64,000 nucleotides of DNA from Planctomycetota bacterium (GTDB lineage: Bacteria; Planctomycetota; Phycisphaerae; Sedimentisphaerales; Anaerohalosphaeraceae). Every line of letters begins with the position of its first letter. Position 1 is the first letter of the stretch. The notes below the pieces were generated by a model, which worked only from the letters and a program-made list of their open reading frames with translations, made no database searches and was not told the origin of the DNA. The stretch spans positions 1-64,000 of the forward strand of contig JAKPDO010000003.1 of assembly GCA_029552545.1 (NCBI GenBank), given 5' to 3'. The position numbers and the translations under genes are program-made. Positions 24,897-34,600 of the stretch are shown here, piece by piece.

Positions 24897-25775
24897 ATGG
24901 AAAGAAGGTTCGGTAAATATGCTCAGGTCAGGGAGGGACAAGCGAAGGGGTTTACATTAATTGAGCTGCTGGTGGTGATTGCCATTATTGCTCTGCTGCT
25001 GGCGGTGCTGATTCCGGCGCTTTCCAGAGCGAAGCTTTATGCCCAGAAAGTGCTTTGTACTAATGATCTGAAACAACAGGCATTAGGAACCCTGCTGTAT
25101 TCGAATGACAATGATTCGCAAGTACCCCTTTTTAAGCCGGAACAAGGGGCCACCTTGTTCTGGCTCTGGGATGTTCTTTTTGAGACTACCAATCAACTCT
25201 CGCATTATGCCGGTTTCGACGACAATAAGACATTCTTTTGCCCGGCCAATAAGGTCAAGCGCTATGATGATGCTCGTTTTTGGCAATTCAGCTGGCTGGG
25301 AAGCGGACCGTATCCGAATCCGGTTCCGCTTCGGGAGGAGCGGGGGTTGAATACAAAGGCGTATTATCGGGTCTTGCCTTATATTTACATGTTTGAGGCA
25401 ATGGTTGATTCTTCAGGGACTTTACGCTCGACGCAGACTCCGGAACTTGTGAATCCGCGTGAGAGGGCCAAATGGATTCGCCGGATTTCTCAGATTCAGG
25501 CCGCCAGTTCTCGTGAACTGATTATGGACGCGGTTATCAGTAATGGAACGAACCGTCAGACCAGCAGATTTGACCAGCTGACGGAGGGCGGGATTGATGA
25601 GCTGAGCGGCGGGACTCTCTGGGACAATACGAACCATTTTGCCCGTCAGCGAAACAATGTATCTTTGCTGCCGGAAGGGGGAATTGTATCCTTTGCAGAC
25701 GGACATGCCGAGTGGCGGAACTTCTCGCGGATGAATCCGCGGGTTGCAACGAACAATATGTGGTTCTGGTGGTGA
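24897..25775 (+). CDS. prepilin-type N-terminal cleavage/methylation domain protein
   Basis: A 292-residue type II secretion/type IV pilin-like protein. The class III signal is [29 protein letters not shown], with cleavage expected after the Gly by a prepilin peptidase and Glu at position 5 of the mature part. The C-terminus [16 protein letters not shown] resembles the His-to-Asp-Gly motif of planctomycete DUF1559-like pseudopilins. The N-terminal helix would anchor it in the inner membrane. No other pilus or secretion gene is near. It precedes a sigma gene by 26 bp, so it may be co-transcribed with the third sigma/FecR pair. No clear ribosome site; GGAATTTGAACG precedes the ATG. Confidence 0.88.
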   Translation: MERRFGKYAQVREGQAKGFTLIELLVVIAIIALLLAVLIPALSRAKLYAQKVLCTNDLKQQALGTLLYSNDNDSQVPLFKPEQGATLFWLWDVLFETTNQLSHYAGFDDNKTFFCPANKVKRYDDARFWQFSWLGSGPYPNPVPLREERGLNTKAYYRVLPYIYMFEAMVDSSGTLRSTQTPELVNPRERAKWIRRISQIQAASSRELIMDAVISNGTNRQTSRFDQLTEGGIDELSGGTLWDNTNHFARQRNNVSLLPEGGIVSFADGHAEWRNFSRMNPRVATNNMWFWW

Positions 25776-25801
25776 TGATTTTTCAGAAGCGGCATTTTTA
25801 G

Positions 25802-26329
25802 ATGAATTCGAACAGTTCTCAACATGCAAGATTTTTACGGCTGTATGCGGGCATCCAGACGAAGCTGTTTGCTTTTATTTTGTCTGTGATTCATAACCGC
25901 AATGACGCGGAGGAGCTGTTTCAGGAGACAAGTGTGATTTTGTGGGAACGGTTTGAAACATATGAGCCCGACAAGCCGTTTGCCGCCTGGGCATTGGGAA
26001 TCGCCCGCAATAAGGTTTTGGAATATCTGCGGGCCAACAAGCGGTCTCGGAAATTGTTTTCGGATTCGGTTTACGGACAGATTCTTCGGATTGCTGAAGG
26101 AGGGCAGGACGATATCGGACAGCGGGTTTCCGCCCTCAAGTCCTGTCTGCAGTCGCTGAAGGATGTGGACCGCAAGCTGATTTCTTTCCGTTTTCATGAA
26201 AATATACCGGTGAAGCTGCTATCGCAGTACACAGGCCGTTCGGCGGATTCGCTGTATAAGAGTCTGTCTCGAATTCTTCATTTTCTGAAGTTGTGCATTG
26301 AGCGAAAGGTTGCCAGCGGGGCGATATGA
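25802..26329 (+). CDS. ECF-type sigma factor, Rhodopirellula/Verrucomicrobium family
   Basis: A 175-residue sigma factor. Region 2: LFAFILSVIHNRNDAEELFQETSVILWERFETYEPDKPFAAWALGIARNKVLEYLR. Region 4: LKDVDRKLISFRFHENIPVKLLSQYTGRSADSLYKSLSRILHFL. Length and layout equal those of the one at 9235. The stop overlaps the FecR start as ATGA. No ribosome site is visible before its ATG, so its translation may depend on the prepilin gene upstream. Confidence 0.9.
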   Translation: MNSNSSQHARFLRLYAGIQTKLFAFILSVIHNRNDAEELFQETSVILWERFETYEPDKPFAAWALGIARNKVLEYLRANKRSRKLFSDSVYGQILRIAEGGQDDIGQRVSALKSCLQSLKDVDRKLISFRFHENIPVKLLSQYTGRSADSLYKSLSRILHFLKLCIERKVASGAI

Positions 26330-28005
26330 ATCCTTCGGACTCATTAAAACCATACCGGAAATATGAGCTGCTGCTGCGGCTGATTGAAGGCGATTTGAAT
26401 GATGCGGGTCTGGCGGAGCTGGAACGCTGGTTTCAGAGTTCAGGCGCGGCGGAGGAGTATTGGGAGTTTATCAAGAATTATACAGCCGTGAAGATTTACG
26501 AAGAGTCACGGCTGGATTCTGCGGATTCTGCAGGACCGGCGGACAGTCTCCTGAATGCAGATTTATGGCAGGCGCTGGCTGAAGATGAGCAGACGGCTCC
26601 GGAGGTTCCGGTGTCTAAGGAAACCCTCGATGCTGTATCCGCTCCTTCGAAAGAGATTCCAAAGACCCGTCCGCGGGTGAGCAAACTGTCGATTTATACG
26701 CTGATTCTGTCAACGGCGGCGATTCTGATGGTGGTTGTTTATGCTCATCTGGTGACATTCCGCCGCGGGGTGGAAGTGGCGACGCTGGAGGACAGCATTC
26801 AGGCCAAGTGGGGAGAGACGGACGGGGCTTTAAAGGCCGGAACGCGTCTTGCGACCCGCAGGAGTCATTATCTTCGCGGCGGAGTGGCGAGTCTGAAATT
26901 TGACAACAACGCACTGGTGACTGTGGAAGGCCCCGCCGAGTTTGAAATCGTGTCAGAGGACCGGATTCGGATGCAGTATGGGCGGCTGTACTGCATTGTG
27001 CCGCAGGAGGCACTGGGATTTTCCGTCGTAACGCCGACGGTGATGGTGGTGGATTTGGGAACGGAGTTCGGGGTTCAGTCGGACTTTAACGGGACGACGG
27101 AACTTCATGTGAGCCGCGGACTGACGCGTCTTTTGGCCGGAGACAAGCAGCGGAAGGTGAGTGTCGAGGCCAAAGAGGGAATGGGCTGGCGAGTGTCCGG
27201 CCTGACGTCGGAGGTTCAGGAGATTCCGATGGCAGATTCTCTTTTTGTTCGTCAGATTAATTCGAAGGCGAATGTGGTCTGGCGGGGGCAGAAGGCCCTG
27301 AGTCTGGCGGATATTGTCGGGGGAGGCAACGGATGGGGGACCGGAACTCCGGAAATCGGGATTGACCCGCGCAGCGGCAAGCGCGGGGAGATTCGAGGCG
27401 AGGACCGGGAAGGAAGCCGGGAATATCGGTCTCTTGCCGGCGAACGATATATTGACGGGGTTTTTGTGCCGGAAGGCAGCCGTCCGCAGGTTGTCAGCAG
27501 TCAGGGGCATATTTTTCAGGAGTGTCCGCCGACCAATAATATTTTCTTTGCCGAGATTGTGAATGGAGCGGCGAGGGGCCTGACGACGGCGATTTACCGG
27601 AAGGCCACTTGTCAGATAGGGGGGCGGGAATTCGGGACAGCGGATTATCCCGGTCTCTTTATGCATGCCAATCTGGGGATTACATTTGACTTGAAGGCGA
27701 TTCGGAAGGATTTGCCGACAGGATTTCGGTTTACTCATTTTGCAGCGGAGACCGGTTTGTCTTCGGATATTGATCGAACGCCGAATGCAGAGGTGTGGGT
27801 TCTGGTGGACGGGCAGGTGCGGTTCCATACGCGTCTGCAGGACAAGAGCCAATTTGTTCCGATTCGGATTGAGCTGAAGGAGACGGAGCGGTTTCTGACG
27901 CTGGTGACGACGGACGGCGGAGATGTGGACCATCCGGGCCAGCCGGGAATGCGGGCGACGGATTCGGACTGGTGCGTTTTCGGCAATCCGCGGCTGGAGA
28001 TGTGA
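26326..28005 (+). CDS. FecR-type anti-sigma factor with C-terminal NPCBM-like domain
   Basis: A 559-residue single-pass protein. Residues 1-95 are the cytoplasmic anti-sigma part (LLLRLIEGDLNDAGLAELERWFQSSG). The membrane helix is about 121-145. FecR lies at about 150-270 (GGVASLKFDNNALVTVEGPAEFEIVSEDRIRMQYG, SVVTPTVMVVDLGTEFGVQ). Unlike the two other FecR proteins here, the C-terminus (about 430-559) resembles an NPCBM carbohydrate-binding module: LGITFDLKAIRKDLP, TPNAEVWVLVDGQVRFHTRLQ, FLTLVTTDGGDVDH. So a different glycan-binding fold is joined to the same sensor scaffold. It starts inside the sigma stop codon. A PEP-CTERM gene follows 117 bp later. Confidence 0.85.
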   Translation: MNPSDSLKPYRKYELLLRLIEGDLNDAGLAELERWFQSSGAAEEYWEFIKNYTAVKIYEESRLDSADSAGPADSLLNADLWQALAEDEQTAPEVPVSKETLDAVSAPSKEIPKTRPRVSKLSIYTLILSTAAILMVVVYAHLVTFRRGVEVATLEDSIQAKWGETDGALKAGTRLATRRSHYLRGGVASLKFDNNALVTVEGPAEFEIVSEDRIRMQYGRLYCIVPQEALGFSVVTPTVMVVDLGTEFGVQSDFNGTTELHVSRGLTRLLAGDKQRKVSVEAKEGMGWRVSGLTSEVQEIPMADSLFVRQINSKANVVWRGQKALSLADIVGGGNGWGTGTPEIGIDPRSGKRGEIRGEDREGSREYRSLAGERYIDGVFVPEGSRPQVVSSQGHIFQECPPTNNIFFAEIVNGAARGLTTAIYRKATCQIGGREFGTADYPGLFMHANLGITFDLKAIRKDLPTGFRFTHFAAETGLSSDIDRTPNAEVWVLVDGQVRFHTRLQDKSQFVPIRIELKETERFLTLVTTDGGDVDHPGQPGMRATDSDWCVFGNPRLEM

Positions 28006-28122
28006 GCACGTTTTTGTGTACAGATGTGATAGGAGTGTGAAGTGTGTGTGAAGTGGAGTGTGTTGTGAGGAGTTTGGGAGAAGTGAATTCATGAACCCTT
28101 ATTTTAGTGGAGGAAAGAAGCG

Positions 28123-29070
28123 ATGAAGAGCAGGATTCTTACGGTATTGGGAATGATGTGTATTGCGGCGATGTCGGTTCAGGCATCGACCATTGCGTAC
28201 TGGCGGTTTGAGGAAGGCCCGGACCGGGCCCAGGTTTCGCACGGCGGGCTGCCGGACGGTGTTTATTATGAAGGGACGGCCGACAGCTCCGGCAACGGCT
28301 ATGGTCTTTCTGTGTGGACAGAAGGATGGGCCGGGTATCAATATCGGAGCGATGTAGGGATTTCGTATGTTCCGCGGACAGGCCAGCCCAATCAGTTTGC
28401 CGTCAAGAACACCGGCGGATATCCGACTCTGTTTACGAATCCCGATGATCCGATTCGGACTATTACCCCTTCGGCCTTTACGATTGAGGCGACTTTCAAG
28501 CTGGAAAACGGCGGATGGCGGACGATTGTAGGCCGGGACAGCCGCGGGGCTTTTGCGGGGAATCCGGACCTGGCGGCATTGTATTTCCAGGCGATTCCGG
28601 GCAACGGCCTTGCCATCAAGTTCTGTGATGTTTCGGGCTATTGGCATGAAGCGGTTTCGGCTTCGAACATCTTTACGGGATTTGACTGGGGCACAAATCC
28701 GGACGGCATCGGCGTTCCGTGGTACAGCATGGCGGCCGTGAGCGACGGTTCAACGCTTTCGCTGTATCTGCTGCAGATCGGCGCCGGAACGGGCTGGCAG
28801 CTGATTGCCCAGACGAATATCGCGGCCAGCGGCAGTCCGAATACCGCGCTGACGATGGGACAGGGCAGCGGGTCTGACTGGATTGCCGGCACGTGGACGG
28901 TCGGCCGCGGAATGTATGCCGGCGGTCATACGGACCGGGCGTACGGGTTCCTGGATGAGGTTCGGATTTCGGATGCGGCTCTGTCGGTCAGCGAATTTCT
29001 GATTCCGGAACCGGCCAGCATTGTTTTGATGGGTTTGGGTGCTATGGGACTGCTTCGTCGCAAGCAGTAA
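28123..29070 (+). CDS. PEP-CTERM protein with one LamG-like module
   Basis: A 315-residue exported protein. After the signal peptide (about 1-22) comes one lectin-like module of about 265 residues: TIAYWRFEEGPDRAQVSHGG, FTIEATFKLENGGWRTIVGRDSRG, ALYFQAIPGNGLAIKFCDVSGYWHEAVS, DRAYGFLDEVRISDAALSVSEFL. The end IPEPASIVLMGLGAMGLLRRKQ is a PEP-CTERM signal. Closely related modules lie in the next gene (one) and in the GH43 protein at 31.6 kb (two). GGAGGAAAGAAGCG before the ATG fixes the start. The upstream 60 bp are G/T-rich and nearly lack C. Probably a surface glycan-binding protein controlled by the preceding sigma/FecR pair. Confidence 0.87.
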   Translation: MKSRILTVLGMMCIAAMSVQASTIAYWRFEEGPDRAQVSHGGLPDGVYYEGTADSSGNGYGLSVWTEGWAGYQYRSDVGISYVPRTGQPNQFAVKNTGGYPTLFTNPDDPIRTITPSAFTIEATFKLENGGWRTIVGRDSRGAFAGNPDLAALYFQAIPGNGLAIKFCDVSGYWHEAVSASNIFTGFDWGTNPDGIGVPWYSMAAVSDGSTLSLYLLQIGAGTGWQLIAQTNIAASGSPNTALTMGQGSGSDWIAGTWTVGRGMYAGGHTDRAYGFLDEVRISDAALSVSEFLIPEPASIVLMGLGAMGLLRRKQ

Positions 29071-29100
29071 GGAAAAACGGAAGTTTTGCAGGAGACAGAT

Positions 29101-31422
29101 ATGAAAAAGGTGTGTATGGCAGCGGCAATTTTGTGTTTGATCAGTGCTCCTGTACTGGCCAACACGGTTGCTTATTGGCGGTTTGAGGGCGGAACCCCCG
29201 CGTCTTGTGTGGTTCATACAGGGCCGAACGGGGTTTATTATCCGGACATTCCGGATGTGTCAGGGAACGGCAATCATCTGTGTGTCTGGCAGACCTGCGG
29301 AGGCGGCGGATATATCTATCGCTCTGAAGTGGGCACGCCGAAACTTCGTCTGACCGGAGAGGCGAATCTGCTGAGCGTGAAGAACTCCGGCGGGGGTCCG
29401 GCAATGTGGTGTTCGGCCCCTGGGCTTCAGTATATGACGCCCGCCCAGTTTACGGTAGAGGCCATTTTCAAGCTGGAAAACGGCGGCTATCGGACGATTG
29501 TGGGACGGGACAGTTATGGAACCAATACGGCGGGCGCCACAAGGAATGCGGCGCTGGCGGCTCTGTATTTTCAGGCAGTTCCGAACAATGCATTAGCGAT
29601 TAAGTTCTGCGATGTGGCCGGCTATTGGCATGAGGCCGTTTCCGAAACGAATATTTTCACCGGTTTTGATTATCCGACAAATCCGGACGGCATCGGGGTT
29701 CCGTGGTATGCGATGGCGGCCGTCAGCGACGGCAAGACCCTGTCGCTGTATTTGATGCAGCTGGGCGTCGATACAGGATATCGGCTGATTGCTCAAACGG
29801 ATCTGACAGCCAGCGGAAGTCCCAATACGGCCCTGACGGCCGGAGCCGGAGACGGTGGGGACTGGGATGCAGGCGACTGGTCGGTGGGCCGCGGACTGTA
29901 TAACGGCGGCCATACGGACCGGGCATACGGCTATATTGATGAGGTACGGATTTCGGATTCGGCTCTGACCCCGGCTTCGTTCCTGATGGGCTCCAGCGCC
30001 TATTCGCCGTCTGTGCAGCTTCAGCCGGATTTGGTGCATAACAATGTCCAGGCAACCCTTCAGTGGAAGGCCCCGCGGGATCCGGATTTGAATTCGAGCA
30101 ATCTGGTCAATCCGGCGGTTGTGGATCAGTATGTGTTTGTTGGTCTTGCTGACACAACGGACCCGAATCTTTATTATGTCGGGGCCACCGGGGTGGATCC
30201 GGACAATATACCGAACTGGTCTTATCAGATGACCTGGAACTTTGATAAGGTCTATCGATGGGCCGTTGTTGCTGCTCTCGAAGGCCACCAGCAGTCGTTT
30301 ACGGTCGGGCAGAGCACGCTGCTGAATGTGGACCCGAACAACCCCGTCAGCGAGATTTGGACGTTTGAGTCGCTGTACTCCTCGCCGGTGATTACGGAGG
30401 ATCCGACAGGCGTGACGGTGGATGCGGGCGGAACGGCTGTGTTTGAAGTAGGAGCATTCAGCGTCAGTCCGGCCGTTTACCGGTGGTACAAGTCAACGGA
30501 TAAATCGAATGCGACACCGGCGGATGATGTGCAGGTGGGCACCAGCAGTCCGACGCTGACGATTTCCAACGTGTCTGTTGCGAACGAAGGATTCTATTAC
30601 TGTGTGGTCAGCAACGACAGTCCTGTCACAGCAAGTTCGGCACCGGCCTATCTGGAAGTCAAGCGTCTGATGGCATGGTATGCCTTTGAGAACAATCTGG
30701 ATGATTCAGTCAACGGTTATCATGGAACGGCGGTCAAACTGCCGATGACCTATGAAGCCGGTGTGCAGGGACAGTGTATTTCCCTGAACGGGGTTGATGA
30801 AGCGGTCGAGATTCCGCGGACCATCCAGAACGGTATGACGATTGCGATGTGGATTAAGACCACCTCCACGGCAGGTGTAGGCAACGGCTGGTTTGACGGA
30901 AACGGACTGGTGGACGGTGAGATTGCCGGCTACAACCACAATGATTTCGGTACGGCCCTTCGGGACAGCGTGTTCTGCTTCGGCGTCGGTGATGTCAGCG
31001 GCGCTTACGGGAATGTTCAGTCCGCGAAGGTTGTGAATGACGGCCAGTGGCATTACTGTGTGGCAACGCGGGATGCCCAGAGCGGCGAGATTCGGGTGTA
31101 TGTGGACGGGTCCCTGGAGGCGACCGGCAGTGCTCCGCTGGGCACCAAGGACGAACCGCAGGTTTTGCGGATTGGGTCCCTGCAGACCAACCTTCATTTC
31201 TTTGCCGGTCAGATTGATGAGGTGAAGCTGTACAACTATCCGCTGTCTGAGACAGAGATAGCGGCGATTTACAATCTGGCGACCGGCCGGTCGGTCTGCG
31301 TCACCTCGGCTCGTCCGGATGCCAAGTATGACCTGAACGGCGACTGCATTGTGAACCTCGGAGACCTCGCTCAGATAGCGGCTCAGTGGCTCAACTGCGG
31401 TTTGTATCCGGATTGCTTGTAA
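29101..31422 (+). CDS. secreted multi-domain protein: LamG, FN3-like, Ig-like, LamG, Cys-EF tail
   Basis: A 773-residue exported protein. The signal peptide is about 1-20 (AAAILCLISAPVLA). First LamG-like module about 21-300, close to that of the preceding gene. An FN3-like part follows about 305-420, then an Ig-like domain (VANEGFYYCVVSND) about 425-525. The second LamG (about 528-730) has DDSVNGYHGTAVKLP, GQWHYCVATRDAQSGEIRVYVDGSLE and GQIDEVKLYNYPLSETEIAAIY. The tail KYDLNGDCIVNLGDLAQ to IAAQWLNCGLYPDCL is the Cys-EF tag instead of PEP-CTERM. The start at 29101 follows AGGAGACAG; it lies 30 bp after its neighbour, so the two are in one transcript ending at 31464-31500. Confidence 0.83.
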   Translation: MKKVCMAAAILCLISAPVLANTVAYWRFEGGTPASCVVHTGPNGVYYPDIPDVSGNGNHLCVWQTCGGGGYIYRSEVGTPKLRLTGEANLLSVKNSGGGPAMWCSAPGLQYMTPAQFTVEAIFKLENGGYRTIVGRDSYGTNTAGATRNAALAALYFQAVPNNALAIKFCDVAGYWHEAVSETNIFTGFDYPTNPDGIGVPWYAMAAVSDGKTLSLYLMQLGVDTGYRLIAQTDLTASGSPNTALTAGAGDGGDWDAGDWSVGRGLYNGGHTDRAYGYIDEVRISDSALTPASFLMGSSAYSPSVQLQPDLVHNNVQATLQWKAPRDPDLNSSNLVNPAVVDQYVFVGLADTTDPNLYYVGATGVDPDNIPNWSYQMTWNFDKVYRWAVVAALEGHQQSFTVGQSTLLNVDPNNPVSEIWTFESLYSSPVITEDPTGVTVDAGGTAVFEVGAFSVSPAVYRWYKSTDKSNATPADDVQVGTSSPTLTISNVSVANEGFYYCVVSNDSPVTASSAPAYLEVKRLMAWYAFENNLDDSVNGYHGTAVKLPMTYEAGVQGQCISLNGVDEAVEIPRTIQNGMTIAMWIKTTSTAGVGNGWFDGNGLVDGEIAGYNHNDFGTALRDSVFCFGVGDVSGAYGNVQSAKVVNDGQWHYCVATRDAQSGEIRVYVDGSLEATGSAPLGTKDEPQVLRIGSLQTNLHFFAGQIDEVKLYNYPLSETEIAAIYNLATGRSVCVTSARPDAKYDLNGDCIVNLGDLAQIAAQWLNCGLYPDCL

Positions 31423-31463
31423 GGAACGTCTTTTCGGTAAGGCGGATCCAGTTGGCGATGGGA

Positions 31464-31500
31464 GAAGCGGATGGAGGGAAACCTCCATCTGCTTCTTCTC
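31464..31500 (+). terminator. rho-independent terminator
   Basis: GAAGCGGATGGAGG (31464-31477), a GAAA tetraloop, then CCTCCATCTGCTTC (31482-31495), with one G-T pair, followed by TTCTC. It separates the 28-31.4 kb transcript from the glycan block. Confidence 0.8.
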
Positions 31501-31641
31501 TCTATTTGACGCGAAAGGGAATTGGAAAAGCAAGTTCAAGAAGATGGGGGGTATTCAGGCCTCTGTTTGCCCCGGCGGGCAAAAAACCTGAATGGCCAAA
31601 GAAGTCCCTCTGTCGGCCGGCAGATAAACGGAGACTATCTT

Positions 31642-34600
31642 ATGCGCAAAAGCCGAAAAAACCTGTGGATTATAATGTTTTGGATTGGGTTGGCCGCATC
31701 GGCCGGTTTGCAGGCGGCGGCAACCTATACAAATCCGATTATTTCGGAAGTTGGGCCGGCGGACCCGGCGGTTCTTTATTATGAGGGAATCTATTATCTG
31801 TATCCTACGGGAGATAATGTCAGTTATCATGTCTATACTTCGCATGATTTGGTTCATTGGAGCAAAGGGCCGAAGGTTTTTGTACCCGGCGGTGTGAATG
31901 TCTGGGCGCCCGATGTATTTTACAATCAGGCGGACGGAACGTTTTATCTGTATTATACGCAGGATTCCAAAATAGGAGTGGCGACGGCAGACAAGCCCAC
32001 AGGGCCGTTTGTAAATCAAGGCGTCCTGCTGAACGGCTTTATTGATGCCCATCTGTTCCAGGATGAGGATGGCAGCCTTTATCTGTATTTCAGCGATGTC
32101 GGGCATATTTATGTGCAGCGGATGTCCAGTCCGACGCAGCTGACGGGCACTCGGCAGATGATTCTGCAGCCGTCCCAGTCGTGGGAGATGCAATGGGGGT
32201 CGGTGACGGAAGGGCCCTGGATGCTCAAGCACAACGGGCTTTATTATCTGGTTTATTCGGGCAGCGGCGCGGATTCACCCTATTATGCAGTGGGGTATGC
32301 GACGGCAGCAAATCCAATGGGTCCGTTTACAAAATATGCAGGCAACCCGATTGTTTCCAGCGGCAACGGTGTTTACGGGCCGGGGCATGGAGCCATTGTG
32401 AAGGATGCCCGGGGGAATTTATGGCATATTTATCATCAGAAGACGGATACGGAAATCAGCTGGAATCGTTTTATCTGTCTGGACCCAATGTGGTTTGACG
32501 GACAGGGGATTCTGCACGGGACTGCTACACGCGGTGTGCCGCAGCCGGCACCGGCTGTTGCGGAGAATGCGGGGGCGGCGGCGTATTGGCGGTTTGAGGA
32601 CGGCACAGCGGGCAGTTTCGTTGTTCATACGGCCTCCGATGGAGTGTACGCTCCGGATATTTTGGATGGGACGGGACGAGGAAATCATTTGAGCGTCTGG
32701 TCCACGGGCGGAGGCGGCGGGTATGCCTATCGTTCGGAAGTCGGCGTAACCCCGATTCCGCAGACCGGGGCTGTGAATGCGCTGAGTGTGAAGAACACAG
32801 GCGGCGGGCCGGCGATGTGGTGTTCGGCGGACGAGCTGCAAACGATGAGTCCGGCGGCGTTCACGGTCGAAGCAATTTTTAAGCTGGAGAATGGCGGATA
32901 CCGGACGATTGTGGGCCGGGACAGCTACGGGACAAATACGGGTACACCGGCGTTGTCGGCGTTGTATTTCCAGGCGACGCCGAATAATCGGCTGGCGATT
33001 AAGTTCTGCGACGTGTCAGGGTATTGGCATCAGGCGGTTTCGTCTACAAACGTTTTTAGCAGTTTTAACTATTCGACGAATCCGGATGGAGTGGGGGTTC
33101 CCTGGTATGCGATGGCCGGTGTCAGCGACGGCCGGACACTGTCGCTGTATCTAATGCAGCTGGGGGTGGATACGGCCTACCGGCTGATTGCACAGACGAA
33201 TATAGCGGCCAGCGGCAGCCCGAATACCTCCCTGACGGCGGGGGCCGGCGACGGCGCGGATTGGGATGCAGGCGACTGGTCGGTCGGACGAGGGCTTTGT
33301 GACGGCGGACATACGGACCGGGCCTACGGGTATATCGATGAAGTGCGAATCAGTCAGGCGGCTTTGGCGCCGGAGGATTTTCTTTGCAGCCGTCGCGGGA
33401 TGCCCGGTGTGATGGCCTACTGGCGGTTTGAGGAAGGGCCGGCGGATGCGCGGGTGCCGCACGGCGGACCGGCCAACGGTGCATTTTATCCGGCGGTTCT
33501 GGATGCTTCCGGCAACGGCAATCATTTGTCCTGCTGGTCTGATACCTTTGCCGGTCATATATATCGAACGGATGTGCCCGCCTCGGCGGTTCCGCAGATT
33601 CAGCAGACCAACCAGTTCGGTCTTCAGAATGAGGATTTGCTTCCGGGATTGTTTACCTCTTCGGCGGGACGATCGGATGTTCTGCTGAATCTGGAGACGT
33701 GGGAGCCGTTTGCCTTTACAATTGAGGCCTCGTTTAAGCCCAGCGGCAGCGGCTATCGGACGATTGTCGGCCGTGACGGAAGGAATGTGGCGACTGTCAA
33801 CAGTTCTTTGGCGGCGCTGTATTTTCAGATTCTTCCGACGGATGCCGTAGCAATTAAGTTTGCGGATGTATCCGGCTACTGGCACGAGGCGGTATCGGCG
33901 TCGGGTGTGATTCGCTATGACGGTCGGTGGTATCATATGGCGGCGGTCTGTGACGGACGGCAGCTGCGGCTGTATTTGAATGATACATCCTCCGGGCTCG
34001 GCTATCAGCTGGTTGCTGAAACGAATCTGGCCGCTTCCGGCAGCCCGGATACACGGCTGGTTGCGGATGATTCGGTCGGGACGGACTGGCACGGCGGCGG
34101 CTGGTCGGTCGCACGGGGGTTGTATAACGGAGCGCATACCGACCGGTTTTTCGGCCTGATTGATGAGGTTCGCATCTGCAGCCGGGCGCTGGATGTGTCG
34201 GAGTTTCTCTTCTATGAAGTCAAGTATGCCGGCATCCTTGCAGAACCGGCGGACGTGACGATTCCCGAAAACGGCGGGCAGGGGCAATTGTTCTTCTCTC
34301 TGAAAAATCCGCCTGCAGGGACTGTGACGGTGCATCTCGCTGAACAGCTTCAGCGCGGGCAGGTGGTGCTCGACAGGACTTCCCTGACCTTTACGCCGCT
34401 GGACTGGAATGTGCCGCAGGCGGTTTTGGTGACGGCAATTGACGACGAGGAACTGGAAAATGACCGGCAGGAGATTGCTCTTTCGGTGACGGTCGAAAGC
34501 GTCTCGGATCCGGAGTATGACGGGCTGGAGGTAGAGCCGGTGATTGTGACGCTTCTTGATAATGAATGCGGTGCGATGGGATACGCCGTCTCCGACTTTA

